A stretch of DNA of 64,000 nt from Rugosimonospora acidiphila (GTDB taxonomy: Bacteria > Actinomycetota > Actinomycetes > Mycobacteriales > Micromonosporaceae). Made by a program: the position numbers and the translations under genes. Where the stretch lies: contig NZ_BAABJQ010000003.1 in the NCBI RefSeq assembly GCF_039543385.1, positions 186,001 to 250,000 of the forward strand, read 5' to 3'. Below the pieces are notes generated by a model that was given only the letters and a program-made list of their open reading frames with translations, was not told where the DNA came from and did no database searches. This document shows positions 26,463 through 35,247 of this stretch, piece by piece (positions within the stretch are counted from its first letter, which is position 1; each line of letters opens with the position of its first letter).

Positions 26463-27647
26463 CTATGCCAAGCCGGCCACTCGCTTGAACCCGGCCAGCG
26501 TCTGGCCGAGCAGTCCGCGCTCGGCCAGTTGAGCGCGGGTGTTCAGGAGGTATGCCGCGACCGGCGAGGCGCGCATCGTCTCGGCGTGCCGCTGGCGCAG
26601 CCCCTGACGCATGGCGAGCAGGCCGACAAGCGCGGCCGCGCCGCCGGCGATGAGCTCGTGCCCGGACAGCCAGGCGCCGCCGAGCGCGGTCGCCGCCGGC
26701 AGCTGTACTTTCGCGTTGATCGCCGACGTGGCCGGATTCAGCTGGAGAGCGATCAGGTGACGTCGTAGCGAGTGCATCGGTTCCTCGAACCGGTGCGCGA
26801 TCTCCTCGCGAAGGTAGCGCTCCAGGGTTCGCCGGTCGCGGATGTCGGCGAGTTCGGCGAGGTCGGCCGCGGCGCGGTCGATTTCCGCGCCGAACGCGAG
26901 GAACTCCGCTCCGAAGCGTCGGCGCACCTCGACGATGGCCGAGGCGGGTACCCGGTCAAGGTTCGCGGGCACCACGAGCCGCAGGGTGAGCAGGGCCAGC
27001 ACCTCCTCCAGCGGCGCGGCCCTCTGCGTGGGCGGTGGGCCGGGGATGTCGAGCAGCGCGGCGGCCAGGTGCTGCGCCGTCCAGTCGTGCGCTACGACGA
27101 ACGCGGCGGGTTGGTCGGTGGTGGGCAGCAGCCGGTTCGCGCGGGCGAAGTCGTCGGCCAGTGCGCCGGCGTACGCCGACACGAGCCGTTCGTCCATCAC
27201 CATCCAGTCTCGATCGGTCTCGCCGGACAGATCCACCCGAAAGCTCACCGCGAGTCCGGCGTCGACGAGCGCCGCGGTGAGCCTGGGCGCGATCTGGCCG
27301 GTGTGCACCGCGCCGACTCGATCGCCCGAGCCGAAGGCTGTGCCCACCGCACGCGCCCGCGCCAGATCGATGCCGAGCCGCTCCCGCAGACTCGGCCCGT
27401 GCTGCGCGACCAGAGCCAGGAAACGCGGCTCGATGGCATCCACCGACGCGCCCGGCGCCTGGCGCTCAATGAAGTTCAGCTCGCCCGCGAGAACGCGGAC
27501 CGTCTCCGAGTCCCGGGTGGGGTAGTCCTCCGGCACGATGCGTACGATGCTGGGCCAGTAGAGCGCCGCGACCTTCAGCCAACGGTCGTCGCGAACGTGG
27601 AAGTAGGGGTAGTAGACGGCTCGCGCCCGGAAACCTCTCGTGGACAT
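26463..27647 (-). CDS. DUF6236 family protein
   Basis: 394 residues from ATG at 27647 with GGAAGG seven bases upstream. The N-terminal signature AVYYPYFHVRDDRWLKVAAL, YWPSIVRIVP is that of DUF6236, a family without an assigned function. The middle is helical with a PAAFVVAHDWTAQHLAAALL segment, and the C-terminal part holds a hydrophobic stretch (SGHELIAGGAAALVGLLAM) that could touch a membrane. It starts 26 bp after the ADP-ribosyltransferase-like gene and is most likely its operon partner. No catalytic residues can be named. Confidence 0.85.
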   Translation of the reverse strand: MSTRGFRARAVYYPYFHVRDDRWLKVAALYWPSIVRIVPEDYPTRDSETVRVLAGELNFIERQAPGASVDAIEPRFLALVAQHGPSLRERLGIDLARARAVGTAFGSGDRVGAVHTGQIAPRLTAALVDAGLAVSFRVDLSGETDRDWMVMDERLVSAYAGALADDFARANRLLPTTDQPAAFVVAHDWTAQHLAAALLDIPGPPPTQRAAPLEEVLALLTLRLVVPANLDRVPASAIVEVRRRFGAEFLAFGAEIDRAAADLAELADIRDRRTLERYLREEIAHRFEEPMHSLRRHLIALQLNPATSAINAKVQLPAATALGGAWLSGHELIAGGAAALVGLLAMRQGLRQRHAETMRASPVAAYLLNTRAQLAERGLLGQTLAGFKRVAGLA

Positions 27648-27673
27648 GCTGTCGCCTTCCCGCGCCGGAAACG

Positions 27674-28816
27674 CTACCGCAGGTACCCGTCGAGCCGTTC
27701 GCGATTCGCGTTCAGCGAGGACCGGTACGCCAGGGCATCGGCTCGATGCCCGGACTGGTCGGCCAGCCCCGCACAGATCGAGGCCCGCCGGATCGCGACG
27801 AGGGTACGGAACAGATCCCGAGCCCGGCGGTCCGCGCCCTCATTCGTGGCGATCGCGCTGCCATGGTCCCGGTTGGTGTTGAGCATCATCACGTCGATGA
27901 CGTGCATGCCGCGTTCGAGTTGCCCATCCGGCTCTCGACTCAGCCATAGCAACTGGAAGGCGGGACCGCGCAGCAGCACCTCTCGCTCCTCCTGGTAGCG
28001 CGACAACCCGTGGATGGGCACCGCGCACAGCGACGTCACGACGCTGTCCGGGAATCGTGTGCGGTAGACGTCCAGCAGCCCCGCGTCGAGGCCGACCACC
28101 CTGATTCTCCACAATAGAGGGTGACGGTCCGGGTAGCGGCGCGCCTGCTCCAGCGCGAACCGGGTCGCGTTGTCCCGATCCAGGCTCGCGGAGACCATTC
28201 CCAGCGGAATGGACAGGTACCGCTCGGTGATCGGTCCGGCGGCCGCCTCCCGGAAGTCGGCCAGTTCCTCGCCGGTGACGCACATACCGCGGTACACGAT
28301 GCCCTCGAACCTGTCGGCCTCCGGATGCGTTTCGCGGTAGTTGAACAGGTCGATGGTCAGCAGTTCGACAAGGAACGCCGCCGCGCGCAGCGCCTGCCGG
28401 TCCTCGACAAGGTGGTCACTTCGAAACGCGGAGTTGATGACACCGAAGATGCGCCGGTACCCGGCCTCGGAGGTGTACAGCTCAATGGCGCTGTAGTCCT
28501 CGGGCGCTGGCGCACGACCCCGGTCCGACCACTCCTTGACGCTGCTGAGCAGTCGTGCCGAGACCTCGGCGGTCGCGTCGTCGCCGGCGTGGCGGTGCGC
28601 CTCCCGCTCCAGCAATTCGCGCAGGTCCCGCATGAACAGCGGGTACTCCCGCCAACCGGTGCGGATCTCGCTGATCGCCCGGCGCACCAGCGCCATCCGA
28701 TCCTCGTACTGCTGGCCGGCATAGAACGGACGCTGCCCGGTGAGCATGCCGGTCTGACATAGCGGCTCGACCGGCGCCCAGTCGCCGAACCTGCTCAGCC
28801 GCGTCGATGACGTCAT
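27674..28816 (-). CDS. R-S-ExE type ADP-ribosyltransferase-like protein
   Basis: 380 residues from ATG at 28816 with GGGAGGG upstream; no signal peptide. Residues 1-160 are helical and unrecognised. Residues about 170-290 show the three motifs of arginine-type mono-ADP-ribosyltransferases in the right order and spacing: Y-R176-G after a beta-strand (GIVYRGM), V-S209-A-S on the second strand (SIPLGMVSASLD), and the E277-R-E279 pair in YQEEREVLL just before another strand. Spacing and flanks resemble the eukaryote-type ART domains. The tail (about 300-380) is helical. Family knowledge predicts transfer of ADP-ribose from NAD to arginine of a protein target; the target is unknown. It lies between a HIT-domain gene and a DUF6236 gene. 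Confidence 0.72.
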   Translation of the reverse strand: MTSSTRLSRFGDWAPVEPLCQTGMLTGQRPFYAGQQYEDRMALVRRAISEIRTGWREYPLFMRDLRELLEREAHRHAGDDATAEVSARLLSSVKEWSDRGRAPAPEDYSAIELYTSEAGYRRIFGVINSAFRSDHLVEDRQALRAAAFLVELLTIDLFNYRETHPEADRFEGIVYRGMCVTGEELADFREAAAGPITERYLSIPLGMVSASLDRDNATRFALEQARRYPDRHPLLWRIRVVGLDAGLLDVYRTRFPDSVVTSLCAVPIHGLSRYQEEREVLLRGPAFQLLWLSREPDGQLERGMHVIDVMMLNTNRDHGSAIATNEGADRRARDLFRTLVAIRRASICAGLADQSGHRADALAYRSSLNANRERLDGYLR

Positions 28817-28906
28817 CGCACCCTCCCGTGGAGAATGACGATCGCAAGGGTCGCTCGTGCGGCCGGCTCGGACAAGACGCCCGAATGGCAGATCTTGGAT
28901 AGGCGC

Positions 28907-29386
28907 TCAGCCGGGGAGGCCGGAAAGGTGGGCCGCCAGCGTCCTGGCCAGGGCGTCCATCCCTTCGGCTGGCACCCGTCGCTCTTCGGGCAGTCCCAAC
29001 AGTCCGAACACCCGGGGTCCACGGTTCTCCGGCGAGAGCTCGGCCGGCCGGGGAATTACGTGAAAATGCAGATGTGTGAAGCCCTCGGCTTCAGAGAATT
29101 GGGCGACGTAGGTCTTGGCGCAGCCGGTGACGGCGTGCAGGGCGCGGGACAGCCGCACCTGCCAGCGGCCGAGCTCGGCGGCCTCGACGTCGGTGAGTTC
29201 GGCGAGACAGCTGACGTGCCGGCGCGGCGACAGGACGAGCCAACCGGGCAGTCCGGCGGTGATCCCGTGGGACACCCACCAGTGCTCGTCCACGGCGACC
29301 CGCTCCCTGGCGGGCAGTTCGTCCAGCCGCTTGACGCCGTCGCACACGGAGCAGTCACCGGATGTGGTCACGAGCCGATGTTGCAC
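28907..29386 (-). CDS. HIT-domain nucleotide hydrolase/transferase
   Basis: 159 residues. The catalytic triad H-L-H-F-H-V stands at 105-110 (H105, H107, H109), preceded by the expected LVLSPRRHVSCLAELTD strand and helix. C12 and C15 near the start suggest a small metal-binding knuckle as in many bacterial HIT proteins. HIT enzymes cleave or transfer nucleoside monophosphates (AMP-N, AMP-lysine, Ap4A, GMP). It is the first gene of a possible three-gene minus-strand cluster with the ADP-ribosyltransferase-like and DUF6236 genes, the gap being 90 bp. An adenylate-cleaving enzyme next to an NAD-consuming one is suggestive, but cotranscription is not proven. Confidence 0.9.
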   Translation of the reverse strand: MQHRLVTTSGDCSVCDGVKRLDELPARERVAVDEHWWVSHGITAGLPGWLVLSPRRHVSCLAELTDVEAAELGRWQVRLSRALHAVTGCAKTYVAQFSEAEGFTHLHFHVIPRPAELSPENRGPRVFGLLGLPEERRVPAEGMDALARTLAAHLSGLPG

Positions 29387-29479
29387 TCGGCGCCGGGCCC
29401 CGTCAACCCGGACCTGATCCTTCGCCCCGGAGCCGCATCGGCGCGGTTGCGGAATCCGACCAGGTGACGAACCTGCGCC

Positions 29480-29509
29480 GGGGCTCCTTCCTGGTCAGGA
29501 AGGAGCCCC
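29480..29509 (-). terminator. hairpin after the GlsB/YeaQ-like gene
   Basis: Perfect 14-bp arms GGGGCTCCTTCCTG / CAGGAAGGAGCCCC are separated by 2 nt. It lies 53 bp beyond the end of the minus-strand stress-protein gene and upstream of the HIT gene, so it insulates the two units. Confidence 0.65.
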
Positions 29510-29561
29510 AGCCGCCATGCGCCAACCCTGCCGTCGATCGGCAGACGTTGCCGGCGCGGTA

Positions 29562-29837
29562 CTACACGCGCCTTCTCGAACCGATTCCCGCGACCAGTGC
29601 CACGCCGATCGCGGCCAGGACGACCTGGATCAGCAACTGGATCCAATCGATGCCTGCGGTGTGCCGCACGCCGAGGGCGCCCGCGATGAGAGTCCCGATG
29701 AACGCGGCCACGATGCCGACCACCACGGTCATCAGGAACCCGATGTTCTGGCGCCCGGGCACGACCAGCCGCCCCAGGACACCAATCACGGCCCCGATGA
29801 TGATGCCAATGATGATTCCGCCGATTGTGAGGTGCAT
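29562..29837 (-). CDS. GlsB/YeaQ/YmgE-family membrane stress protein
   Basis: 91 residues with three hydrophobic helices (IGGIIIGIIIGAVIGVLGRL, then IGFLMTVVVGIVAAFIGTLIAGAL, then LIQVVLAAIGVALVAGI). The G-x-x-x-G-rich pattern and the PGRQNIGF loop are diagnostic of the transglycosylase-associated/GlsB family, small inner-membrane proteins induced by envelope or acid stress in several bacteria. It is transcribed alone, with a terminator hairpin following. The mechanism is unknown in the family. Confidence 0.92.
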   Translation of the reverse strand: MHLTIGGIIIGIIIGAVIGVLGRLVVPGRQNIGFLMTVVVGIVAAFIGTLIAGALGVRHTAGIDWIQLLIQVVLAAIGVALVAGIGSRRRV

Positions 29838-30102
29838 GGGGGGTTACCTTTCCGATCAGCTGAGGAGCGGGTGGACCATAGCTGCCCGAATGCCGGTCTT
29901 TCTAAACCATAGGGATCGATAACTATCAGCGGGTGCCTCGACGGCCGCACGCGTCTCCTGGCATCCCCGGTGGTCCCGACCCGCGCGGTCGCCGCGTCGT
30001 GATGGAGTGCCGCGTTCCCGAGTTAGAATCTCAGAGCCCTGACTCCGGTGTCTCGGACTCCGGTCCGCGACGCGGTGAGGGTGACCGACGAAAGGGAAGC
30101 GT

Positions 30103-30405
30103 ATGAAGGCCACGATCGATGGAACCGTCATTGCCGAGGCCCCGGAGGCCGAGCTGATCAGCATAGAGGGCAATTGGTATTTTCCGCCCTCGTCGCTGGT
30201 CCGGGAGGCGTTCGGCGACAGCCCGACCCCCTACACCTGCCCGTGGAAGGGCGACGCCCAGTACCACGATGTGACCACCCCGTCGGGGACCCACCACGAC
30301 GCCGGGTGGAGCTACCCGGTGCTGAAGCCTTCGGCCATCACCCGCGTCGGCAAGGACTTCAGCGGCTACGTCGCCTTCGACAAGGCGCAGGTCACGATCG
30401 GCTGA
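30103..30405 (+). CDS. DUF427 family protein
   Basis: 100 residues. The family pattern is complete: KATIDGTVIAEAPEAELISIEGNWYFPPSSL, the YTCPWKGDAQYHDV core and the SYPVLKPSA segment ending GYVAFDKAQVTIG. DUF427 proteins are small beta-barrels of unknown enzymology, common and often duplicated in Actinomycetota. The gene lies in a 634-bp stretch between two minus-strand genes, is monocistronic, and has GGGAAG before the ATG. Confidence 0.92.
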   Translation: MKATIDGTVIAEAPEAELISIEGNWYFPPSSLVREAFGDSPTPYTCPWKGDAQYHDVTTPSGTHHDAGWSYPVLKPSAITRVGKDFSGYVAFDKAQVTIG

Positions 30406-30471
30406 CGCGGCCGCACGTCGTCATCGTTCTGACCGACGGGTACGCGCCCGGCCCGAAACCCACCCGAACCC

Positions 30472-30846
30472 TCAGGCCGGCGGTGCGCCGTGGATCGCCA
30501 CCGCGTACCCGTCCGGGTCCTGGAACATGAACGTGCGCCCGAACGGGGTGTCGAACGGGTCCATCAGGATCGCGACGCCGGCCCGTTTGAGATTGTCGTG
30601 CAGCAGTTGCGCGTCGCCGACCCGCAGCGACACCGCGATGCCGACCCCGACGGGCCCCGCGTCGAGGTCGGTGCCGGGCAACGGTTCGCGGATCGCGAAC
30701 GGGATGGTGGCCGATTTGAACACGATCACGCCGGGCGGCGCCCCGGGCTCGCGTTCGAGCCCGAGGCGCCGCTCGTAGAAGTCGGCCGATCGCTGTAGGT
30801 CGCGCACCTGCAACGCGAGAAAGTCGGGGCTGGCGGTTCCGGGCAT
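30472..30846 (-). CDS. VOC/glyoxalase-superfamily protein
   Basis: 124 residues made of two beta-alpha-beta-beta-beta modules (FLALQVRDLQRSADFYERRLGLE and the later VSLRVGDAQLLHDNLKRAGV), closing with MFQDPDGYAVAIHG. Family members use a divalent metal at the cleft for dioxygenase, isomerase or resistance (sequestration) chemistry. The residues visible do not favour one. It ends 66 bp past the convergent DUF427 gene and starts 21 bp after the dihydrofolate-reductase-like gene, so those two are probably one operon. Confidence 0.88.
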   Translation of the reverse strand: MPGTASPDFLALQVRDLQRSADFYERRLGLEREPGAPPGVIVFKSATIPFAIREPLPGTDLDAGPVGVGIAVSLRVGDAQLLHDNLKRAGVAILMDPFDTPFGRTFMFQDPDGYAVAIHGAPPA

Positions 30847-30867
30847 GATCTTCCTTCCCTGTCGTCT

Positions 30868-31470
30868 TCAGAAGGAGCCGTATCGCGGGGCTCCGGTCGG
30901 CCGGTAGCTCGCGACGATGACGCCGCCGCCGGTGGTCGTGACGTCGGTCAGCCGCAGTCCCAACGGCTTCGCGTCGGTGAACAGCCGCTGCCCGGAGCCG
31001 AGCACCACCGGGTGGATCCACAGGCGGTACTCGTCGACGAGGTCGTACGCCAGCAGGCTCGCGGCGAGCTTCCCGCTGCCGTGCACCTGTACCTCGTTGC
31101 CCGGCTGGGCCTTCAGTTCCGCGATGCCGCCGGCGAGGTTGTCCCTGATGAGCGTTGAGTTGTGCCAGCCGAGCGAGTTGAGCGTGGTGGACACGACGTA
31201 CTTCGGCATCGCGTTGAGGCGCGCGGCGATCGCGTCGCCCTCGTCGGTGACGTGCGGCCAGTGCCCGGCGAAGATCTCATACGTCGTACGGCCGAGAAGC
31301 AACGCGTCGGCGTTGGCCATCGCCCCGGTGATGATGCGGACCGTGTCGTCGTCCACGAGCGGGAACTGCCAGCCACCGTGCGTAAACCCACCTCGGGGGT
31401 CCTCCTCGGGCTTGCCCGGCGACTGCATGACCCCGTCAAGGGTCAGGAATGTCTGAACTGTGAGCTTCAA
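30868..31470 (-). CDS. dihydrofolate-reductase/RibD-C family protein
   Basis: 200 residues. TTG at 31470 is chosen because GGGAGA lies just upstream and the fold begins immediately with LKLTVQTFLTLDGVMQSPG. Other motifs are WQFPLVDDDTVRIITGAMANADALLLGRTTYEIF and VQVHGSGKLAASLLAYDLVDEYRLWIHPVVLGSGQRLF, all standard for the YyaP/RibD C-terminal reductase-like proteins widespread in Actinomycetota. They bind NADPH; physiological substrates are mostly unknown. It precedes the VOC-family gene by 21 bp. Confidence 0.9.
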   Translation of the reverse strand: MKLTVQTFLTLDGVMQSPGKPEEDPRGGFTHGGWQFPLVDDDTVRIITGAMANADALLLGRTTYEIFAGHWPHVTDEGDAIAARLNAMPKYVVSTTLNSLGWHNSTLIRDNLAGGIAELKAQPGNEVQVHGSGKLAASLLAYDLVDEYRLWIHPVVLGSGQRLFTDAKPLGLRLTDVTTTGGGVIVASYRPTGAPRYGSF

Positions 31471-31902
31471 GGTCTCTCCCGGTGTCGGCTGTACTGCAGG
31501 TATCAAGGGTGCCTGTGCTGGCTTCGGCAAAGGTGGCTGCGGCTGCGCTCAGGCGATCCTCTACCGGTGCATCGATCGGGTTCCTCGAGAATCGACACCG
31601 CATGGGGAAAAATTCCGGCGACCCTGGGCGGCGATCTGCCGGCCCGGCGGAGGCCTGGTACTCGCTCCTGGACGACGGGAACCGCGCCAAGCGGGCCGCG
31701 GACGCCTCCGGGCAGCTCCGCCAGACGGGCTACTCCGCCATGACCAGCCTTTCGCTCGCCGACGGGCAGCGCCGCCGCGGGCGCGCTGGGCCAGCGGTTT
31801 ACCCACGTGATCATGATGGATTACACTCCAGCCCGAAGTCTCGCTCACCCGTTCCGACATCTCGGGTAGGCGGGACTTTCGGGGCTTCGTTGGAGGATTC
31901 AG
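31471..31902. other. 432-bp divergent intergenic region
   Basis: No gene is convincing in this stretch between the dihydrofolate-reductase-like gene and the surface-protein gene. Short frames on either strand lack ribosome binding sites and protein-like composition. It must hold both promoters; only the GGAGG at 31892-31896 before the plus-strand gene is clear. Confidence 0.5.
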
Positions 31903-34419
31903 GTGCGCGTGCGTCCGTTCGTGGTCATGGCCGTGGGCTTCATTGCCGGCGGAGCGCTCGCGCCGACTCCGGCTGGCGCTGCCGTCCCCGTCGGGTCCAC
32001 GCTTTACGTGAACAATGCCGCGGGTTCCCACTGTTCAGACTCCGGGGTGGGGGCGCTGGCCGCGCCGTTCTGTACTGTGCAGGCCGCGGTGAATGTGGTC
32101 GGTCCTGGGCAGACGGTCGAGGTGCAGCGCGGCGATTACCCGGGGGCTGTGACCGTGTCCCGGTCGGGTACCTCCACTCAGCCGATTACCCTGCGGTTTC
32201 ACGCCGACGGAGTAGCTGGCGTTGAGGGCCTCAACCTGAGTTCAGGAACAGCCCTGACCATACGTGGCGCCCAGTACGTGAATGTGGAGGACGTGTGGGT
32301 GTGGGACACCGCATCGTCCGTGCCCGCGGTCTCGGTGGTCGACTCCTCCCACGTGCTGTTCGACGGCGGGCAGATCCTGTCCGACGATGTTGGAGTGCTC
32401 GTCTCGGCCAGCAGTGGTTCGGTGACGGTCCAACATGCCGACATTACGGGCGCTACCGGCGTCGAGGTCGATCCCGGTGTGAGCGGAGCCATCATCTCCA
32501 CCAACATAATCTCTGGATATAGCGTCGGCGGCGGCGTAGCCGTCGTCGGGGCGACAGGCACAGCGGTCGTCAGCAACACGATCGACGACGTGTGCACCAG
32601 CGGTATCGGGGTGCGCGCGGCGGCGACCGCCACCATCCTGGAAAACAACGTCGTGCAGAACCAGAACGGGGGGTCGTGCGCCGCGACGGCGGAGTCGGTG
32701 ACGGCTGACGCGGTCGCGGGAACCACCCAGAACTACGAGGAGATCTTCCCCGTCCACGGCTCTGCCGTTGAGTGGGCTGGTGCCACCTATCCGACGGTCG
32801 CGGCGTTTCAGGCCGCGACCGGTCTCGGGCCGCACGACGTCGGTGTCGCGGGTCAACCCGAGGAAGGCTGGGACACCGACCCGGGAATCGACTCGGCCGA
32901 CGCGCAAGCGCCCGGCGAGTTGCCGACCGACGTGCTCGGCAACCCCAGGGTCGACAACCCGCACGTCAGCAACAGCGGGACGGGCGTGGGCTACTTCGAC
33001 CGCGGCGCCTGGGAGTTTGGTGATCCGTTCAACACAAGCATCGGCGCCACACCCCTCGGCGCTCTGACCGCGAGCGTGGGCTTCGAAAATCCCGGCGACG
33101 GAGCGTGGGGCGCCACCTACACGGGCACGCTCGACTGGGGCGACGGCACACAGGAGTCCATAACCGCCAGCCGCCTGAACCCGCAGATCAGCGTCAAGGA
33201 ACACACCTACACCAAGCCCGGCACCTACACCCTCTCGTTCTCGCTGAGCGACGGGTACGTGACCCGCTCCTCTGCGACGTCGGTGACACTCGACGGGTCC
33301 GACTACGTCGCGTACGGCCCGACCCGCTTGATGGACACCCGCACCGGCCTGGGTGTCGGTAAGATCGCGAAGATCGGGCCAGCCGGCGACATCGCGCTGA
33401 AGGTCGCGGGAGCCGGCACGGCGGGGAACACGATCCCCAGCACGGCCAAGGCCGTGGTCCTGAACCTGACCGCGACCAACCCGACGCAGGCCAGTTACTT
33501 CTCCGCCTACCCCGGCGGCACCCCCCGGCCCTTGGTGTCCAACCTCGACTTTCCCGCCGGAACCACAACCGCTGGCGCGGTCATCGTTCCGATGGGTACC
33601 GACGGGACGGTCCACTTCTACAACCACTCCGGTAGCACCGATCTGATCGTCGACGTCAGCGGATACTTCGTCCAGACGCCGGCCGACGGGTACACACCGT
33701 TGACCCCTCACCGGCTGCTTGACACCCGCGACGGCGCCGGCGGCAACGCGGGCCCCGTCGGTGCTGGCGCCACGAGGGCACTACAGATCACCGGAGCTGG
33801 AGACGGCTCGTTGCCTGATGCTGGCATCGACGCCGTCGTGTTGAATCTGACCACGACCGACGTCACCGAGTCCACCTTCGTGACCGCCTACCCCGAAGGA
33901 TCACCGCGGCCGCTCACCTCGAACATCGATGTCGACCCCCGGCAGACCCGGGCCAACGCCGTCACCGTTCCGGTCGGCGCGGACGGCAAAATCGACCTCT
34001 ACAACAACTCCGGCAGCGTCGACCTCATCGCCGACGTCGTCGGCTACTACAGCACCAGCGGTGCGAGCGCATACGTGCCACTGACTCCCGGCCGCATCCT
34101 GGACACCCGGCCCGACGCGACGTTGCCGCCATACGGCACCACCAGCAGCTGGCCGACACCCCCGCCGCCGTCTAGCTCCACGCCAACGGCGTGGGTGCTG
34201 AACGCGACCGTTACTGACACCACCGCGACCGGCTATCTCACCGCCTACCCTGACGGCGTCGCCAGGCCCACTGCCTCCACTCTTGACTGGACGGCCGGAG
34301 CGACGGTATCCAACCTGGTTGTCGCCGAGTCCGACGGCGGCGCCATAGACCTCTACAACGGCAGCTCAGGAGGCACCGACCTGCTCCTGGACGAGTTCGG
34401 CTACTTCGCGAATAACTGA
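31903..34419 (+). CDS. secreted surface protein: beta-helix, PKD-like domain, three RLLDTR repeats
   Basis: 838 residues from GTG at 31903 (GGAGG six bases before). A signal peptide ends near APTPAGA. Residues about 33-240 form a right-handed parallel beta-helix of the pectate-lyase-like type (LYVNNAAGSHCSDSGVGALA, then repeated short strands). Residues about 380-460 resemble a PKD or Ig-like domain (LDWGDGTQESITASR). From about 466 come three repeats of about 130 residues, each starting with a RL-x-DTR motif (RLMDTRTG, RLLDTRDG, RILDTRPD) and ending VDVSGYF-like, a module known from many exported actinobacterial proteins. The third repeat is shortened by a Pro/Ser insertion. No catalytic residues are recognised; a cell-surface or glycan-binding role is likely. 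Confidence 0.85.
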   Translation: MRVRPFVVMAVGFIAGGALAPTPAGAAVPVGSTLYVNNAAGSHCSDSGVGALAAPFCTVQAAVNVVGPGQTVEVQRGDYPGAVTVSRSGTSTQPITLRFHADGVAGVEGLNLSSGTALTIRGAQYVNVEDVWVWDTASSVPAVSVVDSSHVLFDGGQILSDDVGVLVSASSGSVTVQHADITGATGVEVDPGVSGAIISTNIISGYSVGGGVAVVGATGTAVVSNTIDDVCTSGIGVRAAATATILENNVVQNQNGGSCAATAESVTADAVAGTTQNYEEIFPVHGSAVEWAGATYPTVAAFQAATGLGPHDVGVAGQPEEGWDTDPGIDSADAQAPGELPTDVLGNPRVDNPHVSNSGTGVGYFDRGAWEFGDPFNTSIGATPLGALTASVGFENPGDGAWGATYTGTLDWGDGTQESITASRLNPQISVKEHTYTKPGTYTLSFSLSDGYVTRSSATSVTLDGSDYVAYGPTRLMDTRTGLGVGKIAKIGPAGDIALKVAGAGTAGNTIPSTAKAVVLNLTATNPTQASYFSAYPGGTPRPLVSNLDFPAGTTTAGAVIVPMGTDGTVHFYNHSGSTDLIVDVSGYFVQTPADGYTPLTPHRLLDTRDGAGGNAGPVGAGATRALQITGAGDGSLPDAGIDAVVLNLTTTDVTESTFVTAYPEGSPRPLTSNIDVDPRQTRANAVTVPVGADGKIDLYNNSGSVDLIADVVGYYSTSGASAYVPLTPGRILDTRPDATLPPYGTTSSWPTPPPPSSSTPTAWVLNATVTDTTATGYLTAYPDGVARPTASTLDWTAGATVSNLVVAESDGGAIDLYNGSSGGTDLLLDEFGYFANN

Positions 34420-34505
34420 GAACGCGGCCGATACGTGCCAGTATCACGATCGGCTGTTCTCTCGGTCGCCGACTCAAAGTTGGACCACTGGTCCTTGGCC
34501 TCCTG

Positions 34506-34727
34506 TTGTGTCTTGTCGGGCTGTCGCTGGCCCTCAACTTTCGGCAGCTCGCCCGAAGGCATATGGAGACGTCGTTGAAATGGCAGACGCCCATCCGGAA
34601 TTCGCCCCCGTGCTCGCGGGTATCACCGCGGAACGCCGAGGAGCGATTACGTTTCGCCGTGGGTATGGATCGAGTCGGAGGCGTCATTATCGCATTGATG
34701 GGTCTGCGGCTCCGGAAGATTGGCTAA
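34506..34727 (+). CDS. small putative membrane protein
   Basis: 73 residues from TTG at 34506. It begins with a hydrophobic helix (CLVGLSLALNF) and ends with a second one (RVGGVIIALMGLRLRKIG), a plan common in small actinobacterial membrane proteins of unknown role. The frame is open upstream and the hydrophobic stretch already begins about 10 codons earlier (VGPLVLGLLLCLVG), where no ATG, GTG or TTG is present, so the true start is uncertain and the gene may be truncated. It is followed by another small gene 6 bp later. Confidence 0.4.
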   Translation: MCLVGLSLALNFRQLARRHMETSLKWQTPIRNSPPCSRVSPRNAEERLRFAVGMDRVGGVIIALMGLRLRKIG

Positions 34728-34733
34728 TGTGAC

Positions 34734-35048
34734 ATGGTTGAGCCACCATGCGCCTCCGCGATTACGTTCACCCGCCCCCGGACGTACCGGGACTTTGTGC
34801 GGACGTACTTCATCGAGATCGACGGCGAGGAAGTGTGCGGCGTGAAGTCTGGCCGTTCGGTGACCGTGCCGGTTACGCCGGGGGAGCATTCGGTGCGCGC
34901 GCGCATCTCCTGGACAGGGAGTGCGCCGCTCAGGGTCGTCGTCGCGGAAGGTGATGAGCTGCGCGTGCGGGTGGAGCCGATGCCGGGTAGTCCTCTCCAG
35001 CAAATTGGCACCCGTGACGGCTATCTACGTCTGAGCATCGACGACTGA
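34734..35048 (+). CDS. hypothetical small beta-rich protein
   Basis: 104 residues from ATG at 34734. The sequence alternates short strands (FVRTYFIEIDGEEVCGVKSG, SVTVPVTPGEHSVRARISWT, PLRVVVAEGDELRVRVEPMP), a pattern like PEGA or Ig-type beta sandwiches in which V-TPGEH is a typical turn. No family is assigned. It lies 6 bp after the small membrane-protein gene and may be coupled to it. A clean terminator hairpin at 35152-35174 closes the unit. Confidence 0.7.
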   Translation: MVEPPCASAITFTRPRTYRDFVRTYFIEIDGEEVCGVKSGRSVTVPVTPGEHSVRARISWTGSAPLRVVVAEGDELRVRVEPMPGSPLQQIGTRDGYLRLSIDD

Positions 35049-35151
35049 GCTGGTGTCCTGTCGGGAGGAGGGCGGCTCGCAGCCGGCGCGCGTTAGCGAC
35101 GCCGCGCTCGGCAGCCGGGGCACCGCGCAAGTCGCCCTCTTCGCCCCAGGG

Positions 35152-35174
35152 CCGTAGGGCCCGCGGCCCTACGG
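35152..35174. terminator. bidirectional terminator hairpin
   Basis: Perfect 10-bp arms CCGTAGGGCC / GGCCCTACGG with a CGC loop lie between the plus-strand small beta-rich gene and the minus-strand HAD-like gene. Confidence 0.7.
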
Positions 35175-35247
35175 TCGGATCACGCCTCCGCTGGCCAGGG
35201 CGACTCGTATGGACCCCCCGCTCCGGGAAGCTGACGGCACCGCCTCG

